From Crocinitomix catalasitica ATCC 23190 (GTDB lineage: Bacteria; Bacteroidota; Bacteroidia; Flavobacteriales_D; Crocinitomicaceae): a stretch of DNA of 41,629 bases. The first letter of the stretch is position 1. The number at the start of each line of letters is the position of its first letter. Location: positions 1-41,629 of the forward strand of contig NZ_JHXV01000038.1 in assembly GCF_000621625.1 (NCBI RefSeq). The letters run 5' to 3'. The notes below the pieces were generated by a model. It did not search any database, was not told the DNA's origin, and saw only the letters and a program-made list of their open reading frames with translations. The position numbers were made by a program, and so were the translations under genes. Positions 7,661 to 17,200 of the stretch are shown here, in pieces.

Positions 7661-9730
7661 TTGGAATTAATTTATACATATCATCCGGTTTGGATCTTTG
7701 GGGCAATTTTATTGGGTCTTTTGTACGCTTGGTTCTTGTATCGTAAAGATACCTTATTAGAAGAAATAAGCACAGCTACAAAATGGATAATGGCCTCATT
7801 TAGGTTGCTTGCAGTGACTTTGATCGCTATTTTGTTAATTGGAATTGTATTCGAACGTTTTGTTGAGCGAAAAGAAAAACCTTTGGTGTTTATCGCACAT
7901 GATAATTCTGCTTCAATTCTTCTAAATAAAGATTCAGCTTATTATAAGAATGAATACCCTAATCAATTGACTGAATTGTCCGCAAAATTATCTACTAAAT
8001 TTGATGTTGTTAATTATCGTTTTGATGATGTTTTAAAAGAAGATAAAACTTTTGATTATCAAGGCAAAAAAACGGATGTTTCAGAAGTCTTTCATCGTAT
8101 TTTTGATCAATATACCAATAGGAATATCGGAGCAATAATTCTTTCTACGGATGGTATTTACAACGCCGGAGCAAATCCTATTTATGCAGTGAATCAGAAA
8201 AGTTTTTTACCCATTTTTACGATCGGACTTGGTGATACAACAACCGTTCTAGATGCCAAGGTGGAAAAGGTAGACTATAACGAAATTGCTTTCTTAGGAA
8301 ATGAATTTCCTGTGATTGTTGCTTATGCCGGAATTAAATTAAAAGGAAGAAAAGCCAAAATTGAATTGTATAATGGCACAACTAAAGTGGGGCAAAAAGA
8401 TGTTGATTTTAATACTAGTGATGCACAGGGCGAAGTGAAGTTTTTAGTAAAAGCATCCGAAATTGGCTACCGTAAATTGACAGCTCGAATTACAGAATTT
8501 GACGGGGAGCAGACTTTAAAAAATAATTCTTTTAGTTTCTATATTGAAGTGATTGACGGCAGGCAAAAGATCCTTTTAGCGGCAGAAGGACCACATCCAG
8601 ATTTAGCTGCTTTGCGCTCAATTATTGATAAGAATAAGAATTATGAAGCTGCTTTTAAACGTTTTGAAGATGTCAAATCAACAAGCGAATATGATTTAAT
8701 TGTATTACATAATTATACTGCTGAAAATGATTTGCTGAATAAGGTGATTGAAAACGGTGCTGTCCCATGTTTATTCATACTAGGGAATCAATCGAATATT
8801 AATGCGATAGGCAATATGAAAATTGGTATGAGCGGAAATAATAATGGACTTGAAGAAATTAGTTCTGTTATAAATTCAAATTTTAAAGAAATTGTATTGT
8901 CTCCGCAAGTACTCGACTTGTTAAGTATGGTACCTCCTTTACAAGCACCGTTCCAAGGAATAGAATATAGCAGTGCTTTAGATATATTGGCTTACCAAAA
9001 AGTTGGAAGTATTCAATTAGAATCTCCATCAATCTATTTTACACAGAAATCTAAAAGCAGAATCGGTGTTATTGTAGGAGAAGGTATTTGGCGATGGAAA
9101 TTAGCTGATCAAGCCAGAAATAAAACGACATTAAATTTTGAGGAATTCTTTGGTAAAATGATGACTTATTTGGCGTTAAAAGAGAATAAAGACCCTTTTA
9201 GAGTGAATATTAATAATGAATATACAGAAGGAGAACAAGTGATTGTATCCGCAGAATTATACAATAAATCATTCGACCTTATTAATACACCTGAAGTTTC
9301 TTTTAATTATAACAATGAGAAAAACGAAAAATTCGAATCGTATTTTTTAAAGAGTAATGAAGCTTATCGATTAGAATTAGGACAACTGAAGAATGGTTTA
9401 TACAATTGGGAAGCTAAAACGACTTTCCAAGGTGAGGTATATATGATAAAAGGAACATTCTTGGTCAAAGAAATGAAAATTGAATTTCTCAATTCAGTGG
9501 CAAACCATCAAATTTTAAGAAGTATCGCAAAACAGTCGAACGGTGAATTTTATTTTAATAATGAATTGAATCTATTAGCGGACAATTTATTAAAAAGAGA
9601 TGATTTGGTGACGGTTGTTTATCAAGAAAAAACCTTTGACGATTTAATAGATTATAAATGGCTTTTCGTTTTGATCGTTCTACTGTTATCAATCGAATGG
9701 TTTATGCGTAAATATCATGGCGCATACTAG
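7661..9730 (+). CDS. VWA-like inner-membrane protein with two N-terminal and one C-terminal TM
   Basis: The protein has 689 residues from a TTG at 7661; no ATG occurs in frame before residue 44, which lies inside the second TM, so a non-ATG start is needed to keep the first TM (about 11-27). The second TM is about 42-63. Residues 75-215 resemble a von Willebrand A fold (VFIAHDNSASIL with a D-x-S-x-S-like start, IGAIILSTDGIYN later), followed by beta-rich domains, and a TM at about 667-682 ends the protein. The DxSxS motif is changed to DNSAS. Such proteins in Bacteroidota are found with BatA/BatB-like systems; partners are not next to it here. A 34-base gap leads to the Asp-box gene, so both may be cotranscribed. 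The exact start is uncertain. Confidence 0.7.
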   Translation: MELIYTYHPVWIFGAILLGLLYAWFLYRKDTLLEEISTATKWIMASFRLLAVTLIAILLIGIVFERFVERKEKPLVFIAHDNSASILLNKDSAYYKNEYPNQLTELSAKLSTKFDVVNYRFDDVLKEDKTFDYQGKKTDVSEVFHRIFDQYTNRNIGAIILSTDGIYNAGANPIYAVNQKSFLPIFTIGLGDTTTVLDAKVEKVDYNEIAFLGNEFPVIVAYAGIKLKGRKAKIELYNGTTKVGQKDVDFNTSDAQGEVKFLVKASEIGYRKLTARITEFDGEQTLKNNSFSFYIEVIDGRQKILLAAEGPHPDLAALRSIIDKNKNYEAAFKRFEDVKSTSEYDLIVLHNYTAENDLLNKVIENGAVPCLFILGNQSNINAIGNMKIGMSGNNNGLEEISSVINSNFKEIVLSPQVLDLLSMVPPLQAPFQGIEYSSALDILAYQKVGSIQLESPSIYFTQKSKSRIGVIVGEGIWRWKLADQARNKTTLNFEEFFGKMMTYLALKENKDPFRVNINNEYTEGEQVIVSAELYNKSFDLINTPEVSFNYNNEKNEKFESYFLKSNEAYRLELGQLKNGLYNWEAKTTFQGEVYMIKGTFLVKEMKIEFLNSVANHQILRSIAKQSNGEFYFNNELNLLADNLLKRDDLVTVVYQEKTFDDLIDYKWLFVLIVLLLSIEWFMRKYHGAY

Positions 9731-9764
9731 AATTATTATTGCTTAAACTTTAAATATTTATCGC

Positions 9765-12700
9765 ATGAACTTACAGAAATTAATCACTGCATTTTTATTA
9801 TTAGCCTTTAGTCAATTTATTTTTGCACAGAAAAAAACGGAAGAGCAAGTTGAGCATAAAATCAATTCAACCCTTGTTAATGGTTTAAAATTTAGAAGTA
9901 TAGGTCCTGCAACCACAGCTGGTAGAATTGCAGATATGGCAGTGAATCCAGAAAATACGAGTGAATATTATTTGGCAATTGCTTCGGGTGGTGTTTTTAA
10001 AACAACGAATAATGGAACGACATTTACACCTATTTTCGATGGTTACGGTTCTTATTCGACAGGTTGTATTACAATCGACCCGAATGTTTCAAGTACGGTT
10101 TGGTTAGGAACAGGGGAGAACAACAATCAACGTTCGGTTGCTTATGGTGACGGTGTTTATAAATCAACTGATAGCGGAGCAACATGGGAAAATGTAGGGT
10201 TAAAAAATTCAGAACACATTTCAAAAATAATTGTTGATCCACGAAATTCTGATATTGTTTATGTTGCAGCTTATGGACCTTTGTGGTCTGACAAAGGTGA
10301 TAGAGGTGTTTATAAAACAATTGATGGCGGCAAAACATGGAAAAACATACATTTTATTTCGAATTATTCAGGTGCAGCTGACTTAATTATGGATCCATCC
10401 AATCCAGATGTTTTATACTTAGCGAATCATCAAAGACGTCGACATGTATTTACTTATGTTGGTGGAGGTAAGGAAAGTGCGGTGTTTAAAACAACGAATG
10501 GTGGTGAAACTTGGGATGAATTAAAAAATGGATTACCATCAGGGAAAATGGGTAGAGTAGGTTTGGCTATTTCTCCGGTGAATACTAAATATGTTTATGC
10601 AATTGTTGAAGCCGAAGGAGATGCTGGTGGATTTTTTAGATCTACAAATAGTGGAGCAAGTTGGGAAAAAAGAAGTGATTATTCATCAAGTGGAAATTAT
10701 TACCAAGAAATTTATTGTGATTTAACAGATGTAGATAAGGTGTTTAGCATGAATACCTGGTTAAAACATACCGAGGATGGTGGGAAAACTTTTGTAAGTA
10801 CAGGCGAGTCTAATAAACACGTCGATAATCATTGTATGTGGATTGATCCACAAAACGACCAGCATTGGTTGGTGGGGTGTGATGGCGGTCTTTATGAAAC
10901 TTGGGATCACGCAATAACTTGGCAGTATAAAACGAATTTGCCAATCACGCAATTTTACAAAGTAGCGGTTGATAATGCCAGTCCTTTTTATAATGTTTAT
11001 GGCGGAACGCAAGATAATAATTCTTTGGGTGGACCTTCACGAACAGTTAATAATGCAGGTATTTTAAATTCAGATTGGTTTATTACAAACGGAGGAGACG
11101 GTTTTGAGACACAAATCGATCCTATTGATCCGAATATCGTTTATGCACAAGCGCAATATGGTTGGTTAGTACGATACGATAAAAAGAGTGGAGAAAAATT
11201 AGGCATTCAACCAATGCCAGGAGCAACGGAAAAACCTTATCGATGGAATTGGGATGCGCCTTTAGTGATTTCTAACCACAACCATAAGCGTTTGTACTTT
11301 GCTGCCAATAAAGTATTTAAAAGTGATGATATGGGGGCAACATGGGAAACCATTTCGCCAGATTTAACCAGACAATTGGACAGAAACAAGTTGAAAGTGA
11401 TGGGCGAAATTCAATCGCCAGATGTAGTGATGAAAAACAAATCGACCACTATTTTTGGAAATATTGTTGCTTTAGATGAATCAAGTTTAAATGAAAACCT
11501 ATTATATGTTGGTTCGGATGACGGATTGGTGCATACGTCAACGGATGGCGGCTCAACTTGGAATAAAAAAGACAATTTTCCTGGAGTGCCTTCAATGACT
11601 TATGTCAATATGTTATTGGCATCTCAACACGATGAAAAAGTTGTTTATGCTGTTTTCAATAATCATAAACAAGGAGACTTTAAACCTTATGTTCTAAAAA
11701 GTAATGACCAAGGTAAAACATGGTCGTCAATCATTGGTGATTTGCCAGAACGTGGAAGTGTTTATGCAATAGCTGAAGATCATGTCAACCCAAATTTACT
11801 TTTTGCTGGAACTGAATTTGGCTTATTCTTTTCAATCAATGGAGGAAACAATTGGGTTCAAATTAAAAGTGGGTTACCGACCATTGCTATTCGTGATATA
11901 GCCATTCAAAAAAGAGAAAATGATTTGGTATTGGCTTCTTTCGGAAGAGGGTTTTATATCCTTGATGATTATGCTTGTTTAAGAGATCTCAATGAAAATA
12001 TAGTTGATCAAAAAGCGGAATTATTTCCAGTGAAACCTGCTTTGACTTATATCGAATCTAGTCCTTTAGGGTTAAGAGGTGTTGGTTCGCAAGGTGCGTC
12101 TATGTATGCAGCACCTAATCCTGAATTTGGCGCAACTTTTACTTATTATTTAAAAGATGTACCGATGTCACCAAAAGATAAGCGTCAAGAGGCAGAGAAG
12201 GCAGCAAAAGAAAAAGGGGAGGACATTACTTATCCAACAATTGAAGAATTAATAGCGGAAGATAATTATCAAGATCCATTTTTGATTTTTATCGTAAAAG
12301 ATTTAGATGGTAATCAAGTACGCAAAATCGAATCAAAACCGACAAAAGGAATGAATAGAGTGGTTTGGAATTTAAGATACCCTTCAACCAGTCCTATTCA
12401 ATTAAATAAAGCTAAAACGGGAAGATACAGCAATCCAGATGAAGGACCGATGGCACTTCCGGGAGATTATACGGTTGAAATGTTTATGAGTGAAAACGGG
12501 AAACTGTCTCAATTACACGAAGCTGTTAAATTTAAAGTCAATCAATTTGAGAACTCATCATTGACAAGAGATTCGGATGTAAACTTGGCTTTCAAAAAAG
12601 ATTTAAGTGAATTGAGAAGAAGATTTTTGGGGTCATCATCTGAGATGTCTGATTTAGGCGAACGATTAAGTTATTTAAAAAAGGCGGTAATAGACGCTCC

Positions 12701-13040
12701 GAATGCTGATTTAGCATGGATGAATGAAATAAGTGTGATGGAAACGGATGAAAGAAAAATAAAAATTAAGATGTGGGGTGACCATCACCGTTCAAGTCGC
12801 GATATTGAAACTTCTCCAAGTACAGGTGGAAGAATAGAGACTATAGTTTACCAAGCTTGGTATTCAACGGCGAATGTTACGAGTACACAAACAGAGCAGT
12901 TGAAAATTGCAAAAGTGGAATACGCTGAAATCAGAAAAAATATGGACGATTTAAAATTCAGGATTGAAGCAATGGAAAAGCGAATGAATCTTAAAGGAAT
13001 TCCTTATACACCTAATCGAATTGACTGGAAAGTCGATTAA
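9765..13040 (+). CDS. Secreted Asp-box (BNR, sortilin/VPS10-like) beta-propeller protein
   Basis: The 1091-residue protein has a signal peptide (1-21, cleavage after FIFA). Residues about 45-760 carry at least nine Asp-box motifs of the form S/T-x-D-x-G-x-T-W: STDSGATW, TIDGGKTW, TTNGGETW, STNSGASW, TEDGGKTF, SDDMGATW, STDGGSTW, SNDQGKTW and SINGGNNW. This predicts one or two large propellers of the kind seen in sortilin and xyloglucanase-like proteins. Residues about 830-960 look like a beta-sandwich (QDPFLIFIVKDLDGNQVR) and the end is helical. Close relatives are common in Bacteroidota and are often annotated as glycosyl hydrolases without evidence. No T9SS sorting tail is present, so it is probably periplasmic. 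Its TAA shares the bases TTAA with the stop of the convergent gene. Confidence 0.85.
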   Translation: MNLQKLITAFLLLAFSQFIFAQKKTEEQVEHKINSTLVNGLKFRSIGPATTAGRIADMAVNPENTSEYYLAIASGGVFKTTNNGTTFTPIFDGYGSYSTGCITIDPNVSSTVWLGTGENNNQRSVAYGDGVYKSTDSGATWENVGLKNSEHISKIIVDPRNSDIVYVAAYGPLWSDKGDRGVYKTIDGGKTWKNIHFISNYSGAADLIMDPSNPDVLYLANHQRRRHVFTYVGGGKESAVFKTTNGGETWDELKNGLPSGKMGRVGLAISPVNTKYVYAIVEAEGDAGGFFRSTNSGASWEKRSDYSSSGNYYQEIYCDLTDVDKVFSMNTWLKHTEDGGKTFVSTGESNKHVDNHCMWIDPQNDQHWLVGCDGGLYETWDHAITWQYKTNLPITQFYKVAVDNASPFYNVYGGTQDNNSLGGPSRTVNNAGILNSDWFITNGGDGFETQIDPIDPNIVYAQAQYGWLVRYDKKSGEKLGIQPMPGATEKPYRWNWDAPLVISNHNHKRLYFAANKVFKSDDMGATWETISPDLTRQLDRNKLKVMGEIQSPDVVMKNKSTTIFGNIVALDESSLNENLLYVGSDDGLVHTSTDGGSTWNKKDNFPGVPSMTYVNMLLASQHDEKVVYAVFNNHKQGDFKPYVLKSNDQGKTWSSIIGDLPERGSVYAIAEDHVNPNLLFAGTEFGLFFSINGGNNWVQIKSGLPTIAIRDIAIQKRENDLVLASFGRGFYILDDYACLRDLNENIVDQKAELFPVKPALTYIESSPLGLRGVGSQGASMYAAPNPEFGATFTYYLKDVPMSPKDKRQEAEKAAKEKGEDITYPTIEELIAEDNYQDPFLIFIVKDLDGNQVRKIESKPTKGMNRVVWNLRYPSTSPIQLNKAKTGRYSNPDEGPMALPGDYTVEMFMSENGKLSQLHEAVKFKVNQFENSSLTRDSDVNLAFKKDLSELRRRFLGSSSEMSDLGERLSYLKKAVIDAPNADLAWMNEISVMETDERKIKIKMWGDHHRSSRDIETSPSTGGRIETIVYQAWYSTANVTSTQTEQLKIAKVEYAEIRKNMDDLKFRIEAMEKRMNLKGIPYTPNRIDWKVD

Positions 13041-13963
13041 TTTAAGAGATATGATTTTGCAGCAGGACCAACATTAAAAAGTAAGTCTAGAATTGATAGG
13101 TTAGGTTCAAAATCGAATCTGTCCTGGAATGTTTGGGTATAAGTCTTAAATCCTTCAGTTGACTTTAGTTTAGGGATTACAAGCTCATTTAGGTTCTCCG
13201 CAATTTGATTGTCGTCTTTTAAAGAACATTTAATTTCAGTTTCTAAATCAAGCGCAGCTGCTAAATGCTCTACCAACTTAAAGTTTAAGTCATATAGATT
13301 AGTGTTTTTCTGATTGATGATACTGAAGATCTCTAAAGCATAAAACTCAAAGTATGGTGCTTTTTTATAGGCGCTCGTGATCGCTCGAATGTGATTCTTC
13401 CGCCAATCTTCATCTGTGCTTAACAATGCATTCGCCATGATAGTTGCTTTACCGTTTGGTCGAATAATAGGAATGGTTAACGATTGAATTCCGTTGGCAC
13501 CAAGTATCTCAGATCTGTTTCTAAAAGTCTGCTTTTCATAAAGTGCTTTCGGATTGATATATACTGTAGAATATTGCGCAATTAGTTTGAAATAAAAGAT
13601 ATTGCCCAAATATAATGCCGGCAATGTTATCGTTTTTTCTTGAATCGTTTCCGTAACAATGGTTGGCGAAGTACTTAATTCAAATGCTTTTTTATGCAAT
13701 TTTTCAATTTCGTTCTCAATCAAGTTTTTTAAAGTCTCATCTGAGATTGTATTCAAATACTTCTCAAAAACGAGTGCTTCATTTATTTTTTTAAAGTCGG
13801 CTGAAAAAGCAAGCTTTAACGGTCGTTTATGCAAAGTTGGAGACATAGGGTTCTGACCTGACTCATGCAATGCTACACGTTTACTCAAGTTTCTTGTAAT
13901 GCCAATATGATAAGACTTATCAGCACACTTCAATATGTAAACAGTATATTTTAAATTCGACAA
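13037..13963 (-). CDS. Fusion of an N-terminal GIY-YIG nuclease domain to a WbqC-like protein
   Basis: The 308-residue protein has two parts. Residues 5-85 are a GIY-YIG (URI) domain: YTVYILK (Y9), SYHIGIT (Y18, G21), LSKRVALHESG (R29, H33) and LVFEKYLN (E67), so the usual catalytic positions are kept. Residues 112-308 match the WbqC-like family: LPALYLGNIFYF, YEKQTFRNRSEILGANG (141-157), LTIPI, DWRKNHIRAITSAYKKAPYF (187-206) and a C-terminal SILDLLFNVGP. In Bacteroidota a stand-alone WbqC-like gene usually follows lepB; here the position is kept (23 bases after lepB) but the nuclease domain has been added. No internal Met lies near the expected WbqC start, so it is one polypeptide. WbqC is linked to polysaccharide or aminotransfer functions by homology only. 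Confidence 0.82.
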   Translation of the reverse strand: MSNLKYTVYILKCADKSYHIGITRNLSKRVALHESGQNPMSPTLHKRPLKLAFSADFKKINEALVFEKYLNTISDETLKNLIENEIEKLHKKAFELSTSPTIVTETIQEKTITLPALYLGNIFYFKLIAQYSTVYINPKALYEKQTFRNRSEILGANGIQSLTIPIIRPNGKATIMANALLSTDEDWRKNHIRAITSAYKKAPYFEFYALEIFSIINQKNTNLYDLNFKLVEHLAAALDLETEIKCSLKDDNQIAENLNELVIPKLKSTEGFKTYTQTFQDRFDFEPNLSILDLLFNVGPAAKSYLLN

Positions 13964-13986
13964 AACGCTTAGTTTTACAACTATGA

Positions 13987-15675
13987 CTACTTAATTGATG
14001 TAAATACTCTATCCCAACGACCACCGCCGCCAAGAATTCCTCCAGGACCAGCGGATAACCATATAAATGCAGCGCGTCCAACAATATGATCAACAGGAAC
14101 AAATCCCCAGAATCTACTATCGGCTGAGTTATTTCTATTATCTCCCATTAACCAATAATAATCCATCTCTATGGTGTATTGTGTTACTTTTTCACCGTCA
14201 ATATAAATACCGTCAGCTTTTTCTTCCAATGTATGGTTTTCATAAGCTGCGATAATTCTTCTATAAATTGGAATTGTATTTTCATTCAATTCAACTACTT
14301 CACCTGCATGTGGAATTTTTAAAGGACCAAAATTGTCTTCTGTCCAATCGTATTGAGGATCATTCGGGAAAATAGGGAAGTAATTTGAAATATTTTTCTG
14401 AGGAACAAAAGGAGTGCTATCAGCTAATTCGTGATAATATCCCTTTTGTTTCGGGAATCCACTTGTTTGCATACCTGGGAAAATCTCAGCAGGCTTTTCG
14501 TCAATGTATAATTTTTGGTTCCTTACTTCAATTAAATCACCAGGAACAGCAACACATCTTTTAATATAGTTCTCGCGTTTATCCACTGGTCTACTTAGTA
14601 ATCCAGATCCAAAACTATTCAATTTAATACCGCGAACATAGCTTCGATTTCCATTTTGATCCTGCTCTACACCTTCAATATTAGATTGAACAAATTTTTC
14701 ATCACGTATTTGTGTTCGCGCTTTATTCATATAATAATCTTTCCGCGACTCAAATTCTTTTCTATCCCATTTGGCTAAATAAAAAGCTTCATCGGTCAAA
14801 ACTTGTTGGTAGGTATGTCCTATCAAACCATTCGGCATTCGTGGATCATTTATAGCAGTATCACCCGCTGGAAAGTTAAATACAGTCACGTCATTTCTTT
14901 CTACAAATCTAAATCCAGGTAACCTAGTATAAGGTATCGTTTGGAAGGTTGTATATGATTTAACATTCGCTAAAGGCGCAAAACTATTGTGCACTACAGG
15001 ATATGAAAAAGGAGTCATTGGAACACGTGGTCCGAATGTGATTTTCTCAACAAATAAATAATCACCAACCAATAAGGTTTTTTCCATCGATCCTGTTGGA
15101 ATCGTATAAGGTTCGAATACATAAGTCCGAATAGCGCTAGCCGCGATTAATGCAAATAATACCGCATCTCCCCATTCTTTAAAGATTGACTTTTTGCCAG
15201 GTTTACGTTTCGTTCCAAGCAATGAAAAAGGATAAACAATAGCATGTCCAATAACAGGTAATGCAAAGAATAAAGCAACATGATCACTAGGTGTACGATT
15301 GTTTACTTGTTTTTCAATATCCCAATTGGTTTCAGGAACAGGTTTATATTTTTCTTGGTCATTGGCAATTTTCCAAAAAACTGGATAAGGGAATAGAATA
15401 CCCAAAATAGTTTCTTTAACACCAAATTCGCCAAATTTACGAATCAAGGTTACGTTTATTGCTGCCCACATGATGAACTGTATTCCAGGCATTAAAAGGA
15501 AAATTACCCAATACCATGGTTGATTACATGCCCTTAAAGCAACATAATAATTATAAAACGGAATAAAAGCAGCTGCTGGCTTCTTTTCTAGTCTAGGAAA
15601 GATTTTATGCCATAAACCAAAAGCTGGTGTTAGAACAATTATTAAATATCCTATTATTAAACCTAAATAACCCAT
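13987..15675 (-). CDS. lepB: Signal peptidase I, Bacteroidota long form
   Basis: The 562-residue inner-membrane enzyme removes signal peptides from exported proteins on the outer face of the membrane. The nucleophile is S196 in TIPTGSMEKT, the general base is K372 in YIKRCVAVPGD, and the family boxes continue with LMGDNRNNSADSRFWGFVP (509-527). The first 165 residues hold several TM segments and a FIPFYNYYVALR stretch, an integral-membrane module often joined to LepB in this phylum. A long insert (about 230-365) sits between the Ser and Lys boxes, as is usual for Bacteroidota, so it exceeds the roughly 320 residues of the E. coli enzyme. It starts one base after the dapB stop, which shows a tight operon dapB-lepB-wbqC. 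Confidence 0.95.
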   Translation of the reverse strand: MGYLGLIIGYLIIVLTPAFGLWHKIFPRLEKKPAAAFIPFYNYYVALRACNQPWYWVIFLLMPGIQFIMWAAINVTLIRKFGEFGVKETILGILFPYPVFWKIANDQEKYKPVPETNWDIEKQVNNRTPSDHVALFFALPVIGHAIVYPFSLLGTKRKPGKKSIFKEWGDAVLFALIAASAIRTYVFEPYTIPTGSMEKTLLVGDYLFVEKITFGPRVPMTPFSYPVVHNSFAPLANVKSYTTFQTIPYTRLPGFRFVERNDVTVFNFPAGDTAINDPRMPNGLIGHTYQQVLTDEAFYLAKWDRKEFESRKDYYMNKARTQIRDEKFVQSNIEGVEQDQNGNRSYVRGIKLNSFGSGLLSRPVDKRENYIKRCVAVPGDLIEVRNQKLYIDEKPAEIFPGMQTSGFPKQKGYYHELADSTPFVPQKNISNYFPIFPNDPQYDWTEDNFGPLKIPHAGEVVELNENTIPIYRRIIAAYENHTLEEKADGIYIDGEKVTQYTIEMDYYWLMGDNRNNSADSRFWGFVPVDHIVGRAAFIWLSAGPGGILGGGGRWDRVFTSIK

Positions 15676-15676
15676 A

Positions 15677-16399
15677 TTAAAAATTTAAAACATCTTTCAT
15701 TGTAAATACTCCTTTTTTATCCAATAACCACTGTGCTGCAATAATACTTCCAGTGGCAAATCCCTTTCTACTGTGCGCTAAATGTGTAATCTCTATCTCA
15801 TCAACATCCGATTCGTACTTTACGTGGTGCGTTCCAGGAACATTAGGTATACGTAAAGATTCGATAGAAAGTGCCGAAGGTACTGATATTTCAGTTTTTT
15901 TAACATTTTCCCATCCAGAAAAATCCGAACGTTCATTTAAAATTTGTTCGGCAATGCTAATACCTGTTCCACTTGGAGAGTCTAGTTTCTCGGTATGATG
16001 AACTTCCTTTACAGTCGTTTCATATTCTTTAAAAGGGGCCATTAGTTTAGCCAAATAACTGTTTAAAGCGAAAAATAGATTCACACCAACACTGAAATTT
16101 GTAGCGTGAATAATACTGCCTTTATGTGCTTTGCATTTTTGAACAACATCGTCAAATTTTTCATACCAACCAGTTGTTCCAACAACGATAGGAATATTAT
16201 TATTGAATGCAAAATCAATATTTTTTAGCACACTAGTTGGATTCGAAAACTCTATAATAACATCAATTTCATTGACGTCTAAATCGTCCAAATTAGTTGT
16301 GCTAGAAACTTTCGCAGTGATTTGATGTCCTTGTGCAACAGCAATGGATTCGATTTCTTTACCCATTTTACCATATCCAAAAAGCGCAATTCTTATCAT
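15677..16399 (-). CDS. dapB: 4-hydroxy-tetrahydrodipicolinate reductase
   Basis: The 240-residue cytosolic enzyme reduces 4-hydroxy-tetrahydrodipicolinate with NAD(P)H in the diaminopimelate/lysine pathway. I chose the ATG at 16399, giving MIRIALFGYGKMGK, because this places the nucleotide-binding GxGxMG at the normal N-terminal position; a TTG five codons upstream is less likely. Other signs are VVGTTGW, ATNFSVGVNLFF, the substrate motif EVHHTEKLDSPSGT with the catalytic His pair and Lys, and GTHHVKYES near the end. The length is that of short Bacteroidota DapB proteins. It heads the dapB-lepB-wbqC operon and is divergent from the lipoprotein gene at 16582. Confidence 0.95.
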   Translation of the reverse strand: MIRIALFGYGKMGKEIESIAVAQGHQITAKVSSTTNLDDLDVNEIDVIIEFSNPTSVLKNIDFAFNNNIPIVVGTTGWYEKFDDVVQKCKAHKGSIIHATNFSVGVNLFFALNSYLAKLMAPFKEYETTVKEVHHTEKLDSPSGTGISIAEQILNERSDFSGWENVKKTEISVPSALSIESLRIPNVPGTHHVKYESDVDEIEITHLAHSRKGFATGSIIAAQWLLDKKGVFTMKDVLNF

Positions 16400-16411
16400 G
16401 TATTTTTTTTG

Positions 16412-16419
16412 CAAAACTA
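16412..16419 (-). promoter_or_regulatory. Candidate -7 element of the dapB operon
   Basis: On the minus strand these bases read TAGTTTTG, matching TAnnTTTG, 12 bases before the chosen dapB ATG. No clear -33 TTG was found, and the resulting leader would be very short, so the call is tentative. Confidence 0.35.
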
Positions 16420-16557
16420 ATGAAATTTACGTGCTTTTAAAATCATAAGAACAATGAATATAACCGTTTAAAAAAAAGTAGAGGATGATTAGCTAATATT
16501 CGTTTCGAAAAAAATAATTCAGAACGTACTACTTCTTTAAAATCAAAGCATTTTGGT

Positions 16558-16565
16558 TATTTTTG
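16558..16565 (+). promoter_or_regulatory. Candidate -7 element of the 16582 lipoprotein gene
   Basis: TATTTTTG matches TAnnTTTG and is followed by GCAC, a common continuation in this phylum, 16 bases before the ATG. The -33 TTG is not clear. Confidence 0.4.
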
Positions 16566-16581
16566 CACTAAAAACATATTT

Positions 16582-17145
16582 ATGAAATTGATCGGCACGG
16601 CGATATTGGCCATTTTTACTTTTTTTCTATTCTCTTGTAACAATAAGGATACGGTTTTGATGGATAGTAACGAATTTTTCACAATTGAAATTCCAAAAGG
16701 AATGGTGGAGCAAAATGATATGAACGTTGCGGCTTCCTTACAATATGGTTATCCAGAGGATACAACATTGGCAGAAGGAGAAAAGCAACCGTTAGAGTAT
16801 TTATTGGTAATGCTTGAAACCAAAGAGGAAATTGCAAATTTCGGTTTAGATATTGAATTCGATGTAGAGAATTATGCGGAAGTTTCTTTGGCATCTTTAG
16901 AATCATCATTTGAAAGTTTTGACATTATCAATAAAGATGTTGAAGTTCAAAAGAGAGATGGTTTGAGTTATATTTTATATGATATTGAAGCGCATATTCA
17001 ACATATTAGCATCTTTTATAAATTGGCTATATTTGAAGGAGATCACGCCTTTTATCAAGTAATTACATGGTGTGAACTACCGTTTAAAGAAAAGTTTAAT
17101 AAGGAGATGGATCAAATTATAGGATCATTTAAAGAGAAGAAATAA
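16582..17145 (+). CDS. Lipoprotein of unknown function upstream of ettA
   Basis: The 187-residue protein has a lipoprotein signal with lipobox LFSC (Cys19), followed by NNKD. The mature protein is acidic, with mixed alpha/beta character: a start FFTIEIPKGM, a middle LEYLLVMLETKEEI, a strand-rich GLSYILYDIEAHIQHISIFYKLAIFEG and a final FKEKFNKEMDQIIGSFK helix. That pattern resembles the PsbP/DUF1795-like fold of small lipoproteins, in which a beta sheet is followed by a C-terminal FxxxxxxxIxxSF helix. This similarity is a guess from shape, not from a recognised family. It lies 55 bases before ettA, with its own candidate promoter. Confidence 0.7.
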   Translation: MKLIGTAILAIFTFFLFSCNNKDTVLMDSNEFFTIEIPKGMVEQNDMNVAASLQYGYPEDTTLAEGEKQPLEYLLVMLETKEEIANFGLDIEFDVENYAEVSLASLESSFESFDIINKDVEVQKRDGLSYILYDIEAHIQHISIFYKLAIFEGDHAFYQVITWCELPFKEKFNKEMDQIIGSFKEKK

Positions 17146-17200
17146 GTATAAAACTTATAGTGCTCGTTTTAAAAAGGAAATTTATTTAAAAATAATAATT

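Noticed and set aside
7655-7663. TATATTTTG as a -7 promoter box overlapping the TTG start at 7661
   Set aside because: It has one base too many for TAnnTTTG, and transcription starting here would leave no complete start region for the first TM segment.
10069-10338. Minus-strand open frame opposite the Asp-box gene
   Set aside because: It lies wholly in a repeat-rich coding region and its composition (many His, Gln, Leu) is that of an antisense shadow.
9765-13040. Repeated Asp-box coding units as a DNA repeat array
   Set aside because: The motif is repeated at protein level only; the DNA copies are diverged and unevenly spaced.
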